Shown here piece after piece: positions 40,277 through 49,391 of a DNA stretch of 64,000 nt. Made by a program: the position numbers and the translations under genes. Every line of letters begins with the position of its first letter. Position 1 is the stretch's first letter. The notes beneath the pieces were generated by a model that made no database searches, had not been told where the DNA came from, and saw nothing but the letters and a program-made list of their open reading frames with translations. The stretch spans positions 124,001-188,000 of the IMG/VR virus record IMGVR_UViG_3300020469_000008; one strand, given 5' to 3'. The stretch is from a virus.

Positions 40277-43018
40277 ATGAAAAAAATAAGAATTACAAGA
40301 GATCATCTAAGAAAACGTGTTAGAAAAATGCTACTAGAAGCGCAATATACGACGCAGCTAAGCGCTCCTGACCAGCTTCATGCACCAACACAAAAGCAGT
40401 ATGCAAAAAAAGTTTTCGAATTGATTGATAATAACGATATATATAAAATTGTTGGTTCAGTCGCGAGAAATTCTAATTCAAAACAATATGTTTATCTGGA
40501 AGGCGGCGCGCAACCGCACTATATCGTTAACGGCGATCCGGATATCATGCTCGGAGAAGTAGCAAAGGGTGGAGATACAGGAACAACTGGGAATGTAGGG
40601 GAATATCTGACAGGTGAAGTTTGTTGTCTAGATGGCATCAAATTAGCGGGTGACGTAGAACATGATAAATATTCTAATTTAAACTTAGAGACGAGACAGG
40701 CAGGTGGCGTTAGGATTGCAAACATAGCGGGTAAACCATCAGGAGGGTTTAAGGGTGCTGATGTATGGCTTGTAAAGTCAGGCAAAGATCGCAGATTTGA
40801 TGAGGTACCTCTGACCGGAGATCCTGGAAATCTGACGCTAGATTTTTCAGACTACGGTACTTTTGTGTCTGCAAAAGCATCAAGGATCAACTCAAAAGAA
40901 GGTAATATATCTACACAAAAGCCTTCCTTAAGTGCTACTGACCAAGAAGATGTCGCCAATTTAATTCTTTTCTTCTGGTTAAGTCACAATGCAACAGCTA
41001 ATGCTATTGCCGCTCGATTGGTTCCCACAACAGGAATGCGGATGCGCAAGATAAAAAACATTATGACCCAGGCTGAAGCTGGCCTCGAGGCACTAGTACT
41101 GAATCCTAAACTTTATTCGAATATTGATTTAGATAGAGATAGGATTGTTAACAAGGCAGACCAATTCAAGGGTTACACTGGAGCAGGAAACGCTGCAGTC
41201 AAAATATGCCGGGAATTAGGCATTAAAACTATAAAGATGCGATTTGATGCAATAAATATATGTGGTATTGCAACATGTGCTGCTAGCGATTTAATAAAGC
41301 CTGATTTTAACAATCCAATTGCAAAACAAGTTGGTTACTCTGTCGTAGTTCAATCAAAAGGCACAAACTCGACAATAACCTTGACAGTTCCAACGACCGG
41401 TACTGATTTTTATTACGCAGATGCTGTGGGTATGGCCAGTGAAACATACAGTAAAAATTTAGCTGCACTTCACACAACAGATTTTAAACACGATCCGGAT
41501 AAAATTATTGACGAAATATTTTACGCTGACATAAAAGTAACGACTGGAGCTTTAGGCGCTCCAGCTGCTACAACAGGTAGATCTCTTGAAGGTATTCCTG
41601 GTATGGCGCCTGCCGGTACTTCAGGCGGTGCAAATTCTGATGCTGCGATCGAAATAGCAAAAAAATATTACGATAAAGATCAAAATCCAATTTCAGGTGT
41701 CGCCAACCCACTCGGACAGGTTAGTTACGCTCAGTTTCTCCAACGTGCTAGATCACCCATACAAATACAACTATTACAAAGATTGACGTCGTCAATAACG
41801 TTAGCGATGGAAAATTCCCAAAACCCAACCAGTCAAGATAGAATTACAATTCTAACCAGTCAAATATCAGAGGATGTTCAGTCAATTACAAATTATAATA
41901 ATCTAATTGATGTAGAACTCTCAAACCAAAATCCGCATATTGATAATGCAAACTCATCAATCGCTAAACAGGCTCAGACAAGAATTGCTGTACTACGGCC
42001 TTTAAAGAGAAAAGCAAGTAAATTGGAAAAGAAAATGCTAGACGTACAGACTGTTTTAACTAACTCGGGTGCTGCACAGGCTGTGATGGTCAATTTTCTA
42101 GAAAACGTTAATGATAAAATGCTAGATGCAATTGACACCAATGCCGCCGCGTTAACACAAAGAACAGAAACATCACTTTCCCAGGTGCAACAAAACTTAA
42201 CAGCAGCCGCTGCACTATCGAATACGCTACCCACTGAGGTTGTTTCAGCTATTTTTGGTGAATTAGTACAAACTGGAGATGGTCCTGGTTCTAGTATGCT
42301 TGATTACTTGATAAACGTAAAGCGTAGAATTAAATTTTTAATGGGCAAGGTGTCCAGATCTGTTACAAGCCCGTCAACTACCTCACCAAATATTTCACAA
42401 ATTGCAAATCGATCATTACTTGAAATTTTAGCTTTCATGTATCCATCACACCAATTTCCAACCGCGACAGATCTAATAAATCTTAGTAATTCATTGGTCG
42501 CAGCTGATCAGGCCAAGGCACAAAAAATCACAAAAACCATTAATCTTATTGTTACTATATTAAAAGAACAGTATAATATTTTGCTTTTAACAGCTGCTTT
42601 TATGAGACCTCCTCTTTTAAGTTACGCTGAATGGAATAATAACAAAGGTAAAATGGGTCTTTTCTTAGAGAACGTCCAGACTTCTGAAGATAGCCCCGGA
42701 AGTTTGATTGTTATGATCACACAGATTAAAAACTCGATAGATACACTGTTAGAATTTGCAGAGTTATTAGCATCCCCGGTAATTAGCGCTGTTGCAGAAC
42801 CAGACGTTAACAAAAAATTAGACGTAGATTTTTCTGATATTCCTGCCAGAAAAAGTTTTAATGATATTCCTGACACACAATACAAAGAAATGTTACCGAG
42901 TTTTATGGCATCTCAAAGAATGCCGGATGCATCTATGACAGCAGCATCCATGAGTGAAGTTAATCTTTACGAATCGATCCTTTGTGACTTAATGAAAGCT
43001 TCTGCAAAAAACAAATAA
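40277..43018 (+). CDS. Very large leader-bearing internal virion protein
   Basis: 913 residues. Leader MKKIRITRDHLRKRVRKMLL ends in L-L-E-A. The N-terminal domain has PD-like GDPDIMLGEVAKGG and VRIANIAGKPSGGFKGADVW, while ASRINSKEGN and later stretches are helical with Ala/Ser/Thr-rich regions. No complete enzyme motif is assigned, although the first 200 residues could be a nuclease-like fold. The largest leader protein, and probably a major packaged or ejected component. Confidence 0.68.
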   Translation: MKKIRITRDHLRKRVRKMLLEAQYTTQLSAPDQLHAPTQKQYAKKVFELIDNNDIYKIVGSVARNSNSKQYVYLEGGAQPHYIVNGDPDIMLGEVAKGGDTGTTGNVGEYLTGEVCCLDGIKLAGDVEHDKYSNLNLETRQAGGVRIANIAGKPSGGFKGADVWLVKSGKDRRFDEVPLTGDPGNLTLDFSDYGTFVSAKASRINSKEGNISTQKPSLSATDQEDVANLILFFWLSHNATANAIAARLVPTTGMRMRKIKNIMTQAEAGLEALVLNPKLYSNIDLDRDRIVNKADQFKGYTGAGNAAVKICRELGIKTIKMRFDAINICGIATCAASDLIKPDFNNPIAKQVGYSVVVQSKGTNSTITLTVPTTGTDFYYADAVGMASETYSKNLAALHTTDFKHDPDKIIDEIFYADIKVTTGALGAPAATTGRSLEGIPGMAPAGTSGGANSDAAIEIAKKYYDKDQNPISGVANPLGQVSYAQFLQRARSPIQIQLLQRLTSSITLAMENSQNPTSQDRITILTSQISEDVQSITNYNNLIDVELSNQNPHIDNANSSIAKQAQTRIAVLRPLKRKASKLEKKMLDVQTVLTNSGAAQAVMVNFLENVNDKMLDAIDTNAAALTQRTETSLSQVQQNLTAAAALSNTLPTEVVSAIFGELVQTGDGPGSSMLDYLINVKRRIKFLMGKVSRSVTSPSTTSPNISQIANRSLLEILAFMYPSHQFPTATDLINLSNSLVAADQAKAQKITKTINLIVTILKEQYNILLLTAAFMRPPLLSYAEWNNNKGKMGLFLENVQTSEDSPGSLIVMITQIKNSIDTLLEFAELLASPVISAVAEPDVNKKLDVDFSDIPARKSFNDIPDTQYKEMLPSFMASQRMPDASMTAASMSEVNLYESILCDLMKASAKNK

Positions 43019-43028
43019 AATAGAAAAA

Positions 43029-43057
43029 GTGTAATAACAAAAGATACAATGTATAAT
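43029..43057 (+). promoter_or_regulatory. GTGTAA-type phage promoter
   Basis: GTGTAA (43029-43034), 17-bp spacer, TATAAT (43052-43057), in the short gap before the gene at 43092. Perfect match in both hexamers to the motif. Confidence 0.8.
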
Positions 43058-43091
43058 AAAAGAGTAACCCATAAAACAAGAGGTGTACTCA

Positions 43092-43961
43092 ATGTATATT
43101 ACCCGTGAAGATGTCCTTGAAGTGATAGGACGCATGCAAGACTTAGAGCATAAGCTTGGCAATCTATTTGCAAATCACAACTACGATCTGCGTGAAAACC
43201 TTGGAAGGCGCAATCAACTTCTCAGTTGTGTCCAAGAAAAAGAAACAGCACGTGTTCTTCGTAAAAAATATGTGATGGTGTTAGACGATGGTGCACCTGG
43301 TAAGCCGGACGTTGTTATCTGTGACATTGAAAAAGAACTGGAATGTAAATTAACCTCGGGTAGCAAGAGCGGTGGCTCTGTGTCATTCTCCTTACAAACA
43401 GACTATGCTACCCTTGAGAACAAAGGGTCGTTAGATTATTTATTTATGCTAGCAAACGATGATTTCAATGAGTTCTGTGTAATCTTCTTTGAAGGTCTTA
43501 CTATTGATGATTACTTTCCTCCCGCTAGTGGTTCCCGTGGAAAAGCGAGGATGAGAAAAGATAGTGCACTGAAGAAGGCCAAGTTCTTAGTCGGAGGTGT
43601 TTCTAATTTAGCTGATGCTCATTTAGAAAAAATTGATGCTGAACTCTCTGAACGTGCTCAAGAACTAGATTATCGTTTGATAGGCTTACGTTCTAAACTA
43701 AACGAAACCAGTTTAAACGCAAAGTCTGCAAGAGAAAAGATATCAAATGTTATCACAAACGAATCTTCTCGATACGATTCAGCAATCGCAAAACTTGTTT
43801 CTAGGAGAAAATATTGGGTTGAAAATCCAAAATACAGTTTTCAATTCGAGAAAGTTTCTTTTAAACCTCCCGTAAAACCAACAAAACTCCAGACGTTTAG
43901 AGGTTGGTGGGTAAATAAGTTAACAACAAAACTAGGGATTATCTCGTGGATGACACCGTGA
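43092..43961 (+). CDS. PD-(D/E)xK nuclease candidate
   Basis: 289 residues; ATG 43092 is preferred over GTG 43083 because AAGAGG lies eight bases before it. GKPDVVICDIEKELECKLTS (about 71-90) gives a Pro-Asp...Glu-x-Lys core as in restriction-type nucleases. Flanking ARVLRKKYVMVLDDG is compatible. The C-terminal half is a coiled coil (LGRSKLNETSLNAK-like) ending with a Trp-rich basic tail. Expressed from its own phage-type promoter. A DNA-degrading or recombination role is inferred. Confidence 0.65.
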   Translation: MYITREDVLEVIGRMQDLEHKLGNLFANHNYDLRENLGRRNQLLSCVQEKETARVLRKKYVMVLDDGAPGKPDVVICDIEKELECKLTSGSKSGGSVSFSLQTDYATLENKGSLDYLFMLANDDFNEFCVIFFEGLTIDDYFPPASGSRGKARMRKDSALKKAKFLVGGVSNLADAHLEKIDAELSERAQELDYRLIGLRSKLNETSLNAKSAREKISNVITNESSRYDSAIAKLVSRRKYWVENPKYSFQFEKVSFKPPVKPTKLQTFRGWWVNKLTTKLGIISWMTP

Positions 43962-44152
43962 TAAAGTATATTACAATTAATGGTACCTTGTATAGAATAG
44001 ATGAGTACTCATATCGAGGTTATGCAGATTCTATTCACACGACCAGTACTATGACAAAGGTACCTGAGGATGAAGTGGAAAAAATTAAAAGAATGGTGGC
44101 AGAAAAAGGTGAAAAAATCGAAGAAAGACAATATAGAACAGAAATCGGATGA
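43946..44152 (+). CDS. Small protein, unknown function
   Basis: 68 residues from GTG, overlapping the nuclease-like gene by 16 bases. A short beta-hairpin-like start (VIKYITINGTLYRIDEYSYRG) and a charged tail. It overlaps the following gene by 83 bases in another frame, so one of the two starts may be mis-set. Confidence 0.5.
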   Translation: MDDTVIKYITINGTLYRIDEYSYRGYADSIHTTSTMTKVPEDEVEKIKRMVAEKGEKIEERQYRTEIG

Positions 44153-44492
44153 AAGTAAGTCTGTTGAAATAGAAGAAATCGATCCTTTTGAAGAATTAGA
44201 AAAAGAAGAAAGGGAAAAGGTTATTGCAGACTTAATGGATCAGATATTGAGCTCAGATATTTTTCATGAAACTTTTGATAAATTATCAAAACCGATAACT
44301 ATGCTTTTACCATTTGAGGGAAAGAATCAATTTTATTTTTTCAGTCCAACACTACAGATATTTCGAATGGTACGCGCTCCAACTGAAGCTATAGTGATCG
44401 AAGAAAGCAAGGGTGGAGAAACACTGTGTCTCATTCATGATGTGCCATATATGGTGCCAGACAAATACTTAAAAAATGTGGGGTATAACTGA
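44070..44492 (+). CDS. Small phage protein, basic-acidic N-terminus
   Basis: 140 residues. Basic start (MKWKKLKEWWQKKVKKSKKD), acidic middle, then a compact part with ITMLLPFEGKNQFYFFSPTL and ESKGGETLCLIHDVPYMVPD. The start codon is uncertain because of the long overlap with the gene before. Function unknown. Confidence 0.55.
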   Translation: MKWKKLKEWWQKKVKKSKKDNIEQKSDESKSVEIEEIDPFEELEKEEREKVIADLMDQILSSDIFHETFDKLSKPITMLLPFEGKNQFYFFSPTLQIFRMVRAPTEAIVIEESKGGETLCLIHDVPYMVPDKYLKNVGYN

Positions 44493-44800
44493 TGAAATTT
44501 GATCACGTAGCAGTGAATGTAAAAGATATCAAGGCTTCGACAGAATGGTATTGCAGGAACTTAAACGCAGTTACGTTATATGTAGATGATACGTGGGCGT
44601 TTTTGAAGGTTAACGGTACGAAGATAGCGCTGACTCTCGCATCACAACATCCCGCGCACATCTGTTTCTCTATAGACAAAGATGAAAAAACCAAATATTT
44701 TGGTGACAAAGTTTTCAAAGATCACCGAGACGGTTCGTCTTCTTGTTACACGAGAGATCCAGATGGTAACTTTATAGAGTATTTAATATGGCCGGAATAA
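44492..44800 (+). CDS. VOC (glyoxalase-like) protein
   Basis: 102 residues, one-base overlap with the gene before. MKFDHVAVNVKDIKASTEWY (metal His5), a middle VNGTKIALT strand and the closing DPDGNFIEYLIWPE (metal Glu) give the vicinal-oxygen-chelate fold. The family includes glyoxalase I and antibiotic- or small-molecule-modifying or binding proteins. The substrate is unknown. Confidence 0.85.
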   Translation: MKFDHVAVNVKDIKASTEWYCRNLNAVTLYVDDTWAFLKVNGTKIALTLASQHPAHICFSIDKDEKTKYFGDKVFKDHRDGSSSCYTRDPDGNFIEYLIWPE

Positions 44801-44985
44801 AAAAAAAGATAGAGCAAGTTTGGAATGCCATCATACTACCAGATGGCGTCGACGAAGAATATGACGAAAAATGTGATAAAGCTTTTTATAAAATAGTTGA
44901 TTGTTTTATTAACGTTTGTTATTCAATTTTATTTGTAATGTCAATTATTTCACTATATTTTTTAATAACAAGAGAGATATTATGA
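44788..44985 (+). CDS. Small single-span membrane protein
   Basis: 65 residues with GGCCGGAA upstream, a charged N-terminal half and a hydrophobic C-terminal segment (CFINVCYSILFVMSIISLYFLI). Overlaps genes on both sides by a few bases. Function unknown. Confidence 0.55.
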   Translation: MAGIKKKIEQVWNAIILPDGVDEEYDEKCDKAFYKIVDCFINVCYSILFVMSIISLYFLITREIL

Positions 44986-45122
44986 TTAAGAAAATAATTA
45001 AGAATAGAAATCAAATCGTTGAGGGCGTTACAATGGTGTCAATGCTTTATGTTTTGATTGCTGTACACAGTTTAAGGACGGTTTATCATGCAAGAAATAC
45101 AAGAGCTTATAGGCATTATTAG
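44982..45122 (+). CDS. Tiny membrane protein
   Basis: 46 residues from ATG 44982 (ATGA overlap; AGAGAG upstream). Basic N-terminus (MIKKIIKNRNQ) and one hydrophobic segment (VTMVSMLYVLIAVHSL). Overlaps the next gene. Function unknown. Confidence 0.5.
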   Translation: MIKKIIKNRNQIVEGVTMVSMLYVLIAVHSLRTVYHARNTRAYRHY

Positions 45123-45321
45123 AAAAATCATTAGAGAACAAGACGATAAAGTTCTTAATGTTAGAGGTGGCAAAGGCTACAGTGTGGGTCACCCATATCC
45201 AGTTAAATCAGTGCCACCAGTTAGCCAAGCGCTTGGAAGCCCTGGCCCTTATGAAGATGATGAAGAAGATTATAATGAAGACAAACCCGTAAAAATTAGC
45301 AAAGCTTTTAAGAAGGAATAA
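45088..45321 (+). CDS. Small protein with leader-like N-terminus
   Basis: 77 residues. MQEIQELIGIIRKIIREQDD resembles the leader helix ending in I-R-E. The rest is Pro/Gly/acidic (SVGHPYPVKSVPPVSQALGS) and probably unstructured, ending KISKAFKKE. Potential packaged peptide; function unknown. Confidence 0.55.
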   Translation: MQEIQELIGIIRKIIREQDDKVLNVRGGKGYSVGHPYPVKSVPPVSQALGSPGPYEDDEEDYNEDKPVKISKAFKKE

Positions 45322-45322
45322 G

Positions 45323-45541
45323 ATGATTGAATTTTTAGTAATGTATTGTAAAGAAAAAAATTATGATATCGTTGGTGAAAAAATATTAAAAGAAGGACAA
45401 CAGATAGGTAATATAGACCACTTAGATAAAATTGTTACACTCGGTAGTAACAAATACAAGTTTGGCGACTTTGCTCTCGCTATACTTGAAGGATACTTTG
45501 ATTTGTACGACGGAGGTGAATATGTCAATGTACAGAGCTGA
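45323..45541 (+). CDS. Small phage protein, unknown function
   Basis: 72 residues, start two bases after the previous stop. Compact alpha/beta look (IEFLVMYCKEKNYDIVGEKI; YKFGDFALAILEGYFDLY). Ends inside the next gene's start. No family recognised. Confidence 0.55.
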   Translation: MIEFLVMYCKEKNYDIVGEKILKEGQQIGNIDHLDKIVTLGSNKYKFGDFALAILEGYFDLYDGGEYVNVQS

Positions 45542-46118
45542 ATATGATACACGGTTACTTTACTCACAGAGTTATACGGCAGATGAAGGGTTGTTTGTTT
45601 CAACTGATTGTTATGCCGTAATGTGGACATATCCCCAAGCCGTAAGCCCAACAACAACAAGAGTTAGATTAACTTACATATACACTAAGGAAGGGGGTGG
45701 TATCTCACCTGTTCAGGGTATTATGGAACAGTGGAAGTCTGAAGGTTGGACTGTAATGGATGAATTTTGTGATGGTTATTCTGACTTCTCAACTGCAGAA
45801 GAACTTCGTGACCAGATGATGCAAATGGTTAGATCATTTCTATTGGGGGTTCCAGTAGGAGCAGAAGTTGAGGGTGATTCTTCTCCGAAGCCTGGAACAC
45901 CAAATAAGACAGGATTTAAGAAACCATCTGCACTTAAGTCTCGAATCGAAAAACTGATTAAAAAGCCAGTACCTACAGAATCTGGTGATGCAGAAAGTCC
46001 AGATGAAGATGACATTTTCGCTAGCGCAAGAATAATTAAAGTAGTTAAACCGTTAAAACCATCAGGCTCAAAAGCAGATAAACCTGATGACGATGACGAT
46101 GACGACACCTGGATATAA
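45522..46118 (+). CDS. Phage protein with acidic C-terminal tail
   Basis: 198 residues; the start at 45522 follows GGAGGT. The N-terminal domain has RAEYDTRLLYSQSYTADEGL and VRLTYIYTKEGGGISPVQGI, beta-rich. A Lys/Pro linker (PKPGTPNKTGFKKPSALKSR) precedes an Asp-rich end (DDDDDDDTWI). Acidic tails of this type are common in virion-associated proteins. Function unknown. Confidence 0.6.
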   Translation: MSMYRAEYDTRLLYSQSYTADEGLFVSTDCYAVMWTYPQAVSPTTTRVRLTYIYTKEGGGISPVQGIMEQWKSEGWTVMDEFCDGYSDFSTAEELRDQMMQMVRSFLLGVPVGAEVEGDSSPKPGTPNKTGFKKPSALKSRIEKLIKKPVPTESGDAESPDEDDIFASARIIKVVKPLKPSGSKADKPDDDDDDDTWI

Positions 46119-46130
46119 AGGAGCATAATT

Positions 46131-47414
46131 ATGGGCGGTGCAGCAGGACATATGGCACATCTTCACGAAGATTTGAGCCTGACATTTAACGAATTAGTTT
46201 CTATAATTAACACAGTTGCTTCAGCAGATGTTGAGGTTACTGAAAAAGTAGATGGACAAAATTTATTTCTGACAGTAAATGAGTTTGGTGAAATAAGGAC
46301 CGCTCGTAATCCTACAGATATTCGTAGAGGTGGGATGACACCAGAAGAGTATACGGAAAAGTGGCAAGGGCACCCAGCTGAAAGAGCTTTCATGAGAGGT
46401 TTCAAAGCAGTTAAAAGCGTAATCGATTCATTACCGCTTGAACAGAAAATAGAGATATTTGATAGCGGAAATAGTTACGTCAATATGGAAATAATGTATT
46501 ACAATCCAGATACCGGACTCAATTCTAATATCATAAACTACAATGCGTGTTACATCGTAATGCACGCTTTAGTATCAGATGATCCGAACACTGAACAGCA
46601 ATTCCAGACACTGTCAAGTTTAGTAAATGCAAAACAGGCAGAAATTGACAGTCAGGTCTGGAGTATTTACGGCCCTCAGATAATTGAGTTAAATGACATT
46701 GCTAACGGTGAAGCACACGAGTTAGCAAAGCAAAGAATTTCTGCAATTGCGCAACCAGTCGGTATGAACGCTACTATTGAGAGTCTTTGTAAAATCTATT
46801 ATAAGGAATTGATGCTATCAGATAGTTTGCCTGAAAACGTGTGTATTGAAATTATAAAACTAGTCTTTAATGAACCTGGTGCACTAACATTAAGAGATAT
46901 AAAAAGAATGGCACCCACAATGTCACCGAAAGTTTCAAAGTATAGTACGAAAGTTAACTCAAAAAAAGTTATTTCTGGGGTTTTGAGACCACTAGAAAAC
47001 ATCATTAACGATTTTGCTATTGAAGTATTAAGAGGGTTGAGAAGTTTCTTTGCTGTTGATCATGATCAAGCGGTCACAGATATGCGTCAAGAACTTGAAA
47101 CTAGTATTGATAGACTACGTGGGATAGCAGCTGAAGGCGATGAGAACATGGGTAAGATGGTCGACCGACAGCTGGCGAAACTTGGTAGTGTAGAGAACTT
47201 AGCTTCATCATTAGAAGGGATTGTGTTTCGTTATAATGGCAAGATATATAAAATGACAGGTGCATTCGCCATGGCAAATCAAATTATAGGAAGAGCAAGA
47301 AGAAATCCACCTCGTTTAAGAAAAAAAGCAGAAATTACTGAAGGCCAAATAAGAAAAATGGTCCGAGAATCAATAACTCGAACCTATCTCTCAATGTTAC
47401 CAGTAAGACGATAG
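46131..47414 (+). CDS. Ligase-like nucleotidyltransferase with C-terminal leader-like tail
   Basis: 427 residues with AAGGAG upstream. TEKVDGQNLFLTV (Lys39-Val-Asp-Gly) is the nucleotide-binding motif I of the covalent nucleotidyltransferase superfamily; YVNMEIMYY and LEGIVFRYNGKIYKMTG correspond to motifs III-V of DNA/RNA ligases. The C-terminus ITEGQIRKMVRESITRTYL mimics the shared leader (ITxxQ[IL]RK[LM][IV]xE), suggesting packaging. An RNA ligase-type activity is plausible. Confidence 0.72.
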   Translation: MGGAAGHMAHLHEDLSLTFNELVSIINTVASADVEVTEKVDGQNLFLTVNEFGEIRTARNPTDIRRGGMTPEEYTEKWQGHPAERAFMRGFKAVKSVIDSLPLEQKIEIFDSGNSYVNMEIMYYNPDTGLNSNIINYNACYIVMHALVSDDPNTEQQFQTLSSLVNAKQAEIDSQVWSIYGPQIIELNDIANGEAHELAKQRISAIAQPVGMNATIESLCKIYYKELMLSDSLPENVCIEIIKLVFNEPGALTLRDIKRMAPTMSPKVSKYSTKVNSKKVISGVLRPLENIINDFAIEVLRGLRSFFAVDHDQAVTDMRQELETSIDRLRGIAAEGDENMGKMVDRQLAKLGSVENLASSLEGIVFRYNGKIYKMTGAFAMANQIIGRARRNPPRLRKKAEITEGQIRKMVRESITRTYLSMLPVRR

Positions 47415-47430
47415 TCTATTTCTTTAGACT
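47413..47430. repeat. Inverted repeat at a convergent gene junction
   Basis: AGTCTA (47413-47418) and TAGACT (47425-47430) with a six-base loop span the stop codons of the ligase-like gene (+) and thyX (-). It could help end transcription from both sides, but there is no strong T-run. Confidence 0.3.
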
Positions 47431-48129
47431 GTTATATGTTTCCATAGCAACGGGCCATAGTTCTGTCGCTATTTCTTTACATGCTTGAGCTACTTTCTGT
47501 ATTTCCCATTGTGCATGCTCATCGTCTCGAAGACTAATAAATTTAATGAGATTATTTAAATTGACTGTCCCGTAATACTCGGTGTAAAGATTCTGTGGCA
47601 GTACTCCTCGAGCCTGTTCTCTGCAAACTCCCGCATCAATAAGCTCATCAAATAACTTTAAAGAATCACTATGATGTTTTATAATTAAGTCAGATGCAAG
47701 ACGCTTTATTGGTTGAGAACAAGCAGGTGAGTAAGTGTCTATCTGCGGATTAATTATATCGTCTTCGTTGCTCGCTTGCCTATTACTTTTATGCTGAGTC
47801 CTAAATTCCTGAGGTTCATAAAATTTTAAATCTTTGTCAGTATATCTACGACTAATTTCATTATAAGACCAAGTTCTATGGCGATGGTGCTGACCACGCA
47901 CAAATAGAGGTACAGTAAACTTAAATGTAACAACATTGTGTTCAAGCGTTGACGTGTGTCTATTTTTAACGAGGTATCTGATAAGTTTTCTGTCTCTTTC
48001 ATTGACTTCATTTTTTTCTACTCCAAACGAAACACGTGCTGCATTGACAATTGTGAGGTCATTGCCCATGTGTTGTACATATTCAACGCAGCCTATTGTA
48101 TCATTATATAAAATTTTTTTATTAATCAA
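47416..48129 (-). CDS. thyX: Flavin-dependent thymidylate synthase
   Basis: 237 residues, minus strand, TTG start with AGGAG at normal spacing. The ThyX signature RHRTWSYNEISRRYTD is present, preceded by QHH. This enzyme makes dTMP from dUMP using FAD, NADPH and methylenetetrahydrofolate, supplying nucleotides for phage DNA synthesis. Length is typical. It converges on the ligase-like gene, sharing only a one-base gap. Confidence 0.95.
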   Translation of the reverse strand: MINKKILYNDTIGCVEYVQHMGNDLTIVNAARVSFGVEKNEVNERDRKLIRYLVKNRHTSTLEHNVVTFKFTVPLFVRGQHHRHRTWSYNEISRRYTDKDLKFYEPQEFRTQHKSNRQASNEDDIINPQIDTYSPACSQPIKRLASDLIIKHHSDSLKLFDELIDAGVCREQARGVLPQNLYTEYYGTVNLNNLIKFISLRDDEHAQWEIQKVAQACKEIATELWPVAMETYNSLKK

Positions 48130-48194
48130 TTGTTTATCTCCTATATATTGCGTTATAATAATACGATATTAGATTTAAATTTATAGGAGAAACA

Positions 48195-49391
48195 ATGATT
48201 AATTTTATTTCTTGTCTATTTCTAGGTACAGCTTTAGGACAAGATATCAGTACTAGTGAAACATCATACACCGGTGCAACAATTTTGCAAGGCGACTGGG
48301 AAGTTCAATTTGATACAGTAACGGGTTTGGACGGTGATGAGGTACCATCTACATACGCTTTCTTTGAAGGTAATACATTATATGTAGGTAATTCAGACGA
48401 CAGTGGGAACACAGTTGATGGGATTATAGAGTTCTTCTGGTTCCAGTCATCGATTGATAGGGGCGCCGATTTTTATGTAGCAGTAATTAAAGCAAGAACT
48501 TCACCAGGTGACAATTGTTTTGTAGCACCGTGGATAAGCGGTTATGATTGTCACTTGTGGGCAGATGAGTATCAAGACTTTGGAGAATATCCCGTTCTTT
48601 CTGTTGAGGCATTTACAGATGTATCAAGGGAGTCAGGCGCATTTAGGTGGGATTGGTCAGTTCCTTTTGAAAATTACGGTATTGATGCATACGGCCAGAT
48701 TAGCATGTCCAATCAATACGGCATTGGTAGTACGACACAAACGGGTATGGAAGGGTCAGTCATGACAGCACTGAACATTCCAGATGGCACAAACATTAAT
48801 GGCGTTCCTATTGAAGGTGGTGTTGAAGGGAGTGCGAGCGTCCAATCAAAAGGTTATATTAGCACAGATTATAAAGTGCAGACGCAATATGACGTAACAT
48901 TATATGAGTGGGACGTGTTTGTGGATGGTCGAGCTAATCTAATGGCTTGGGATATGTATCTGAACTTAGGAGTCCGCGATAATCAATCTGCATATCATGA
49001 ATATTTTTTAGCAATACAGGTTGAAGAAGGTCAACCTTTTATGTTAGATGAGATGAATTTACTGGGTAACTTTGATACAGGGTGGTGGAATCCGTTCAGA
49101 CATGAGCTAGGTTTATCAGTAAAAGGTTTGCAGATATATCAGCCTGAATGGGAAGAAGCAAGTGAAGAAGTTGAAGAAGAATTATTTGACACCGGATTCG
49201 AGGAAGAAATTGAAGAAGAGACAGTTGAAGAAGAAATTGAAACACTTGATACTGGCAACGATGAAAGACTCGAGCTAGAAGATTCAAAGTCAGATGCTTT
49301 CGTAAGCGGTTGTAGTGTTTCACAGTTCAAACAAAATAATTTACTCTATGCACTTATTCCGTTATTTTTCATAGTTAGGAGAAAACAATGA
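48195..49391 (+). CDS. Exported protein with MYXO-CTERM-like anchor
   Basis: 398 residues with TAGGAG upstream. A signal peptide (MINFISCLFLGTALGQD) leads to a beta-rich extracellular domain with FEGNTLYVGNSDDSGN and many aromatic residues. The end has an acidic Asp-Thr-Gly-rich stretch, then SGCS, a hydrophobic segment (LLYALIPLFFIV) and RRKQ: the layout of MYXO-CTERM sorting tails. It would be displayed on the host outer surface. Phage-borne; function unknown. Confidence 0.75.
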   Translation: MINFISCLFLGTALGQDISTSETSYTGATILQGDWEVQFDTVTGLDGDEVPSTYAFFEGNTLYVGNSDDSGNTVDGIIEFFWFQSSIDRGADFYVAVIKARTSPGDNCFVAPWISGYDCHLWADEYQDFGEYPVLSVEAFTDVSRESGAFRWDWSVPFENYGIDAYGQISMSNQYGIGSTTQTGMEGSVMTALNIPDGTNINGVPIEGGVEGSASVQSKGYISTDYKVQTQYDVTLYEWDVFVDGRANLMAWDMYLNLGVRDNQSAYHEYFLAIQVEEGQPFMLDEMNLLGNFDTGWWNPFRHELGLSVKGLQIYQPEWEEASEEVEEELFDTGFEEEIEEETVEEEIETLDTGNDERLELEDSKSDAFVSGCSVSQFKQNNLLYALIPLFFIVRRKQ

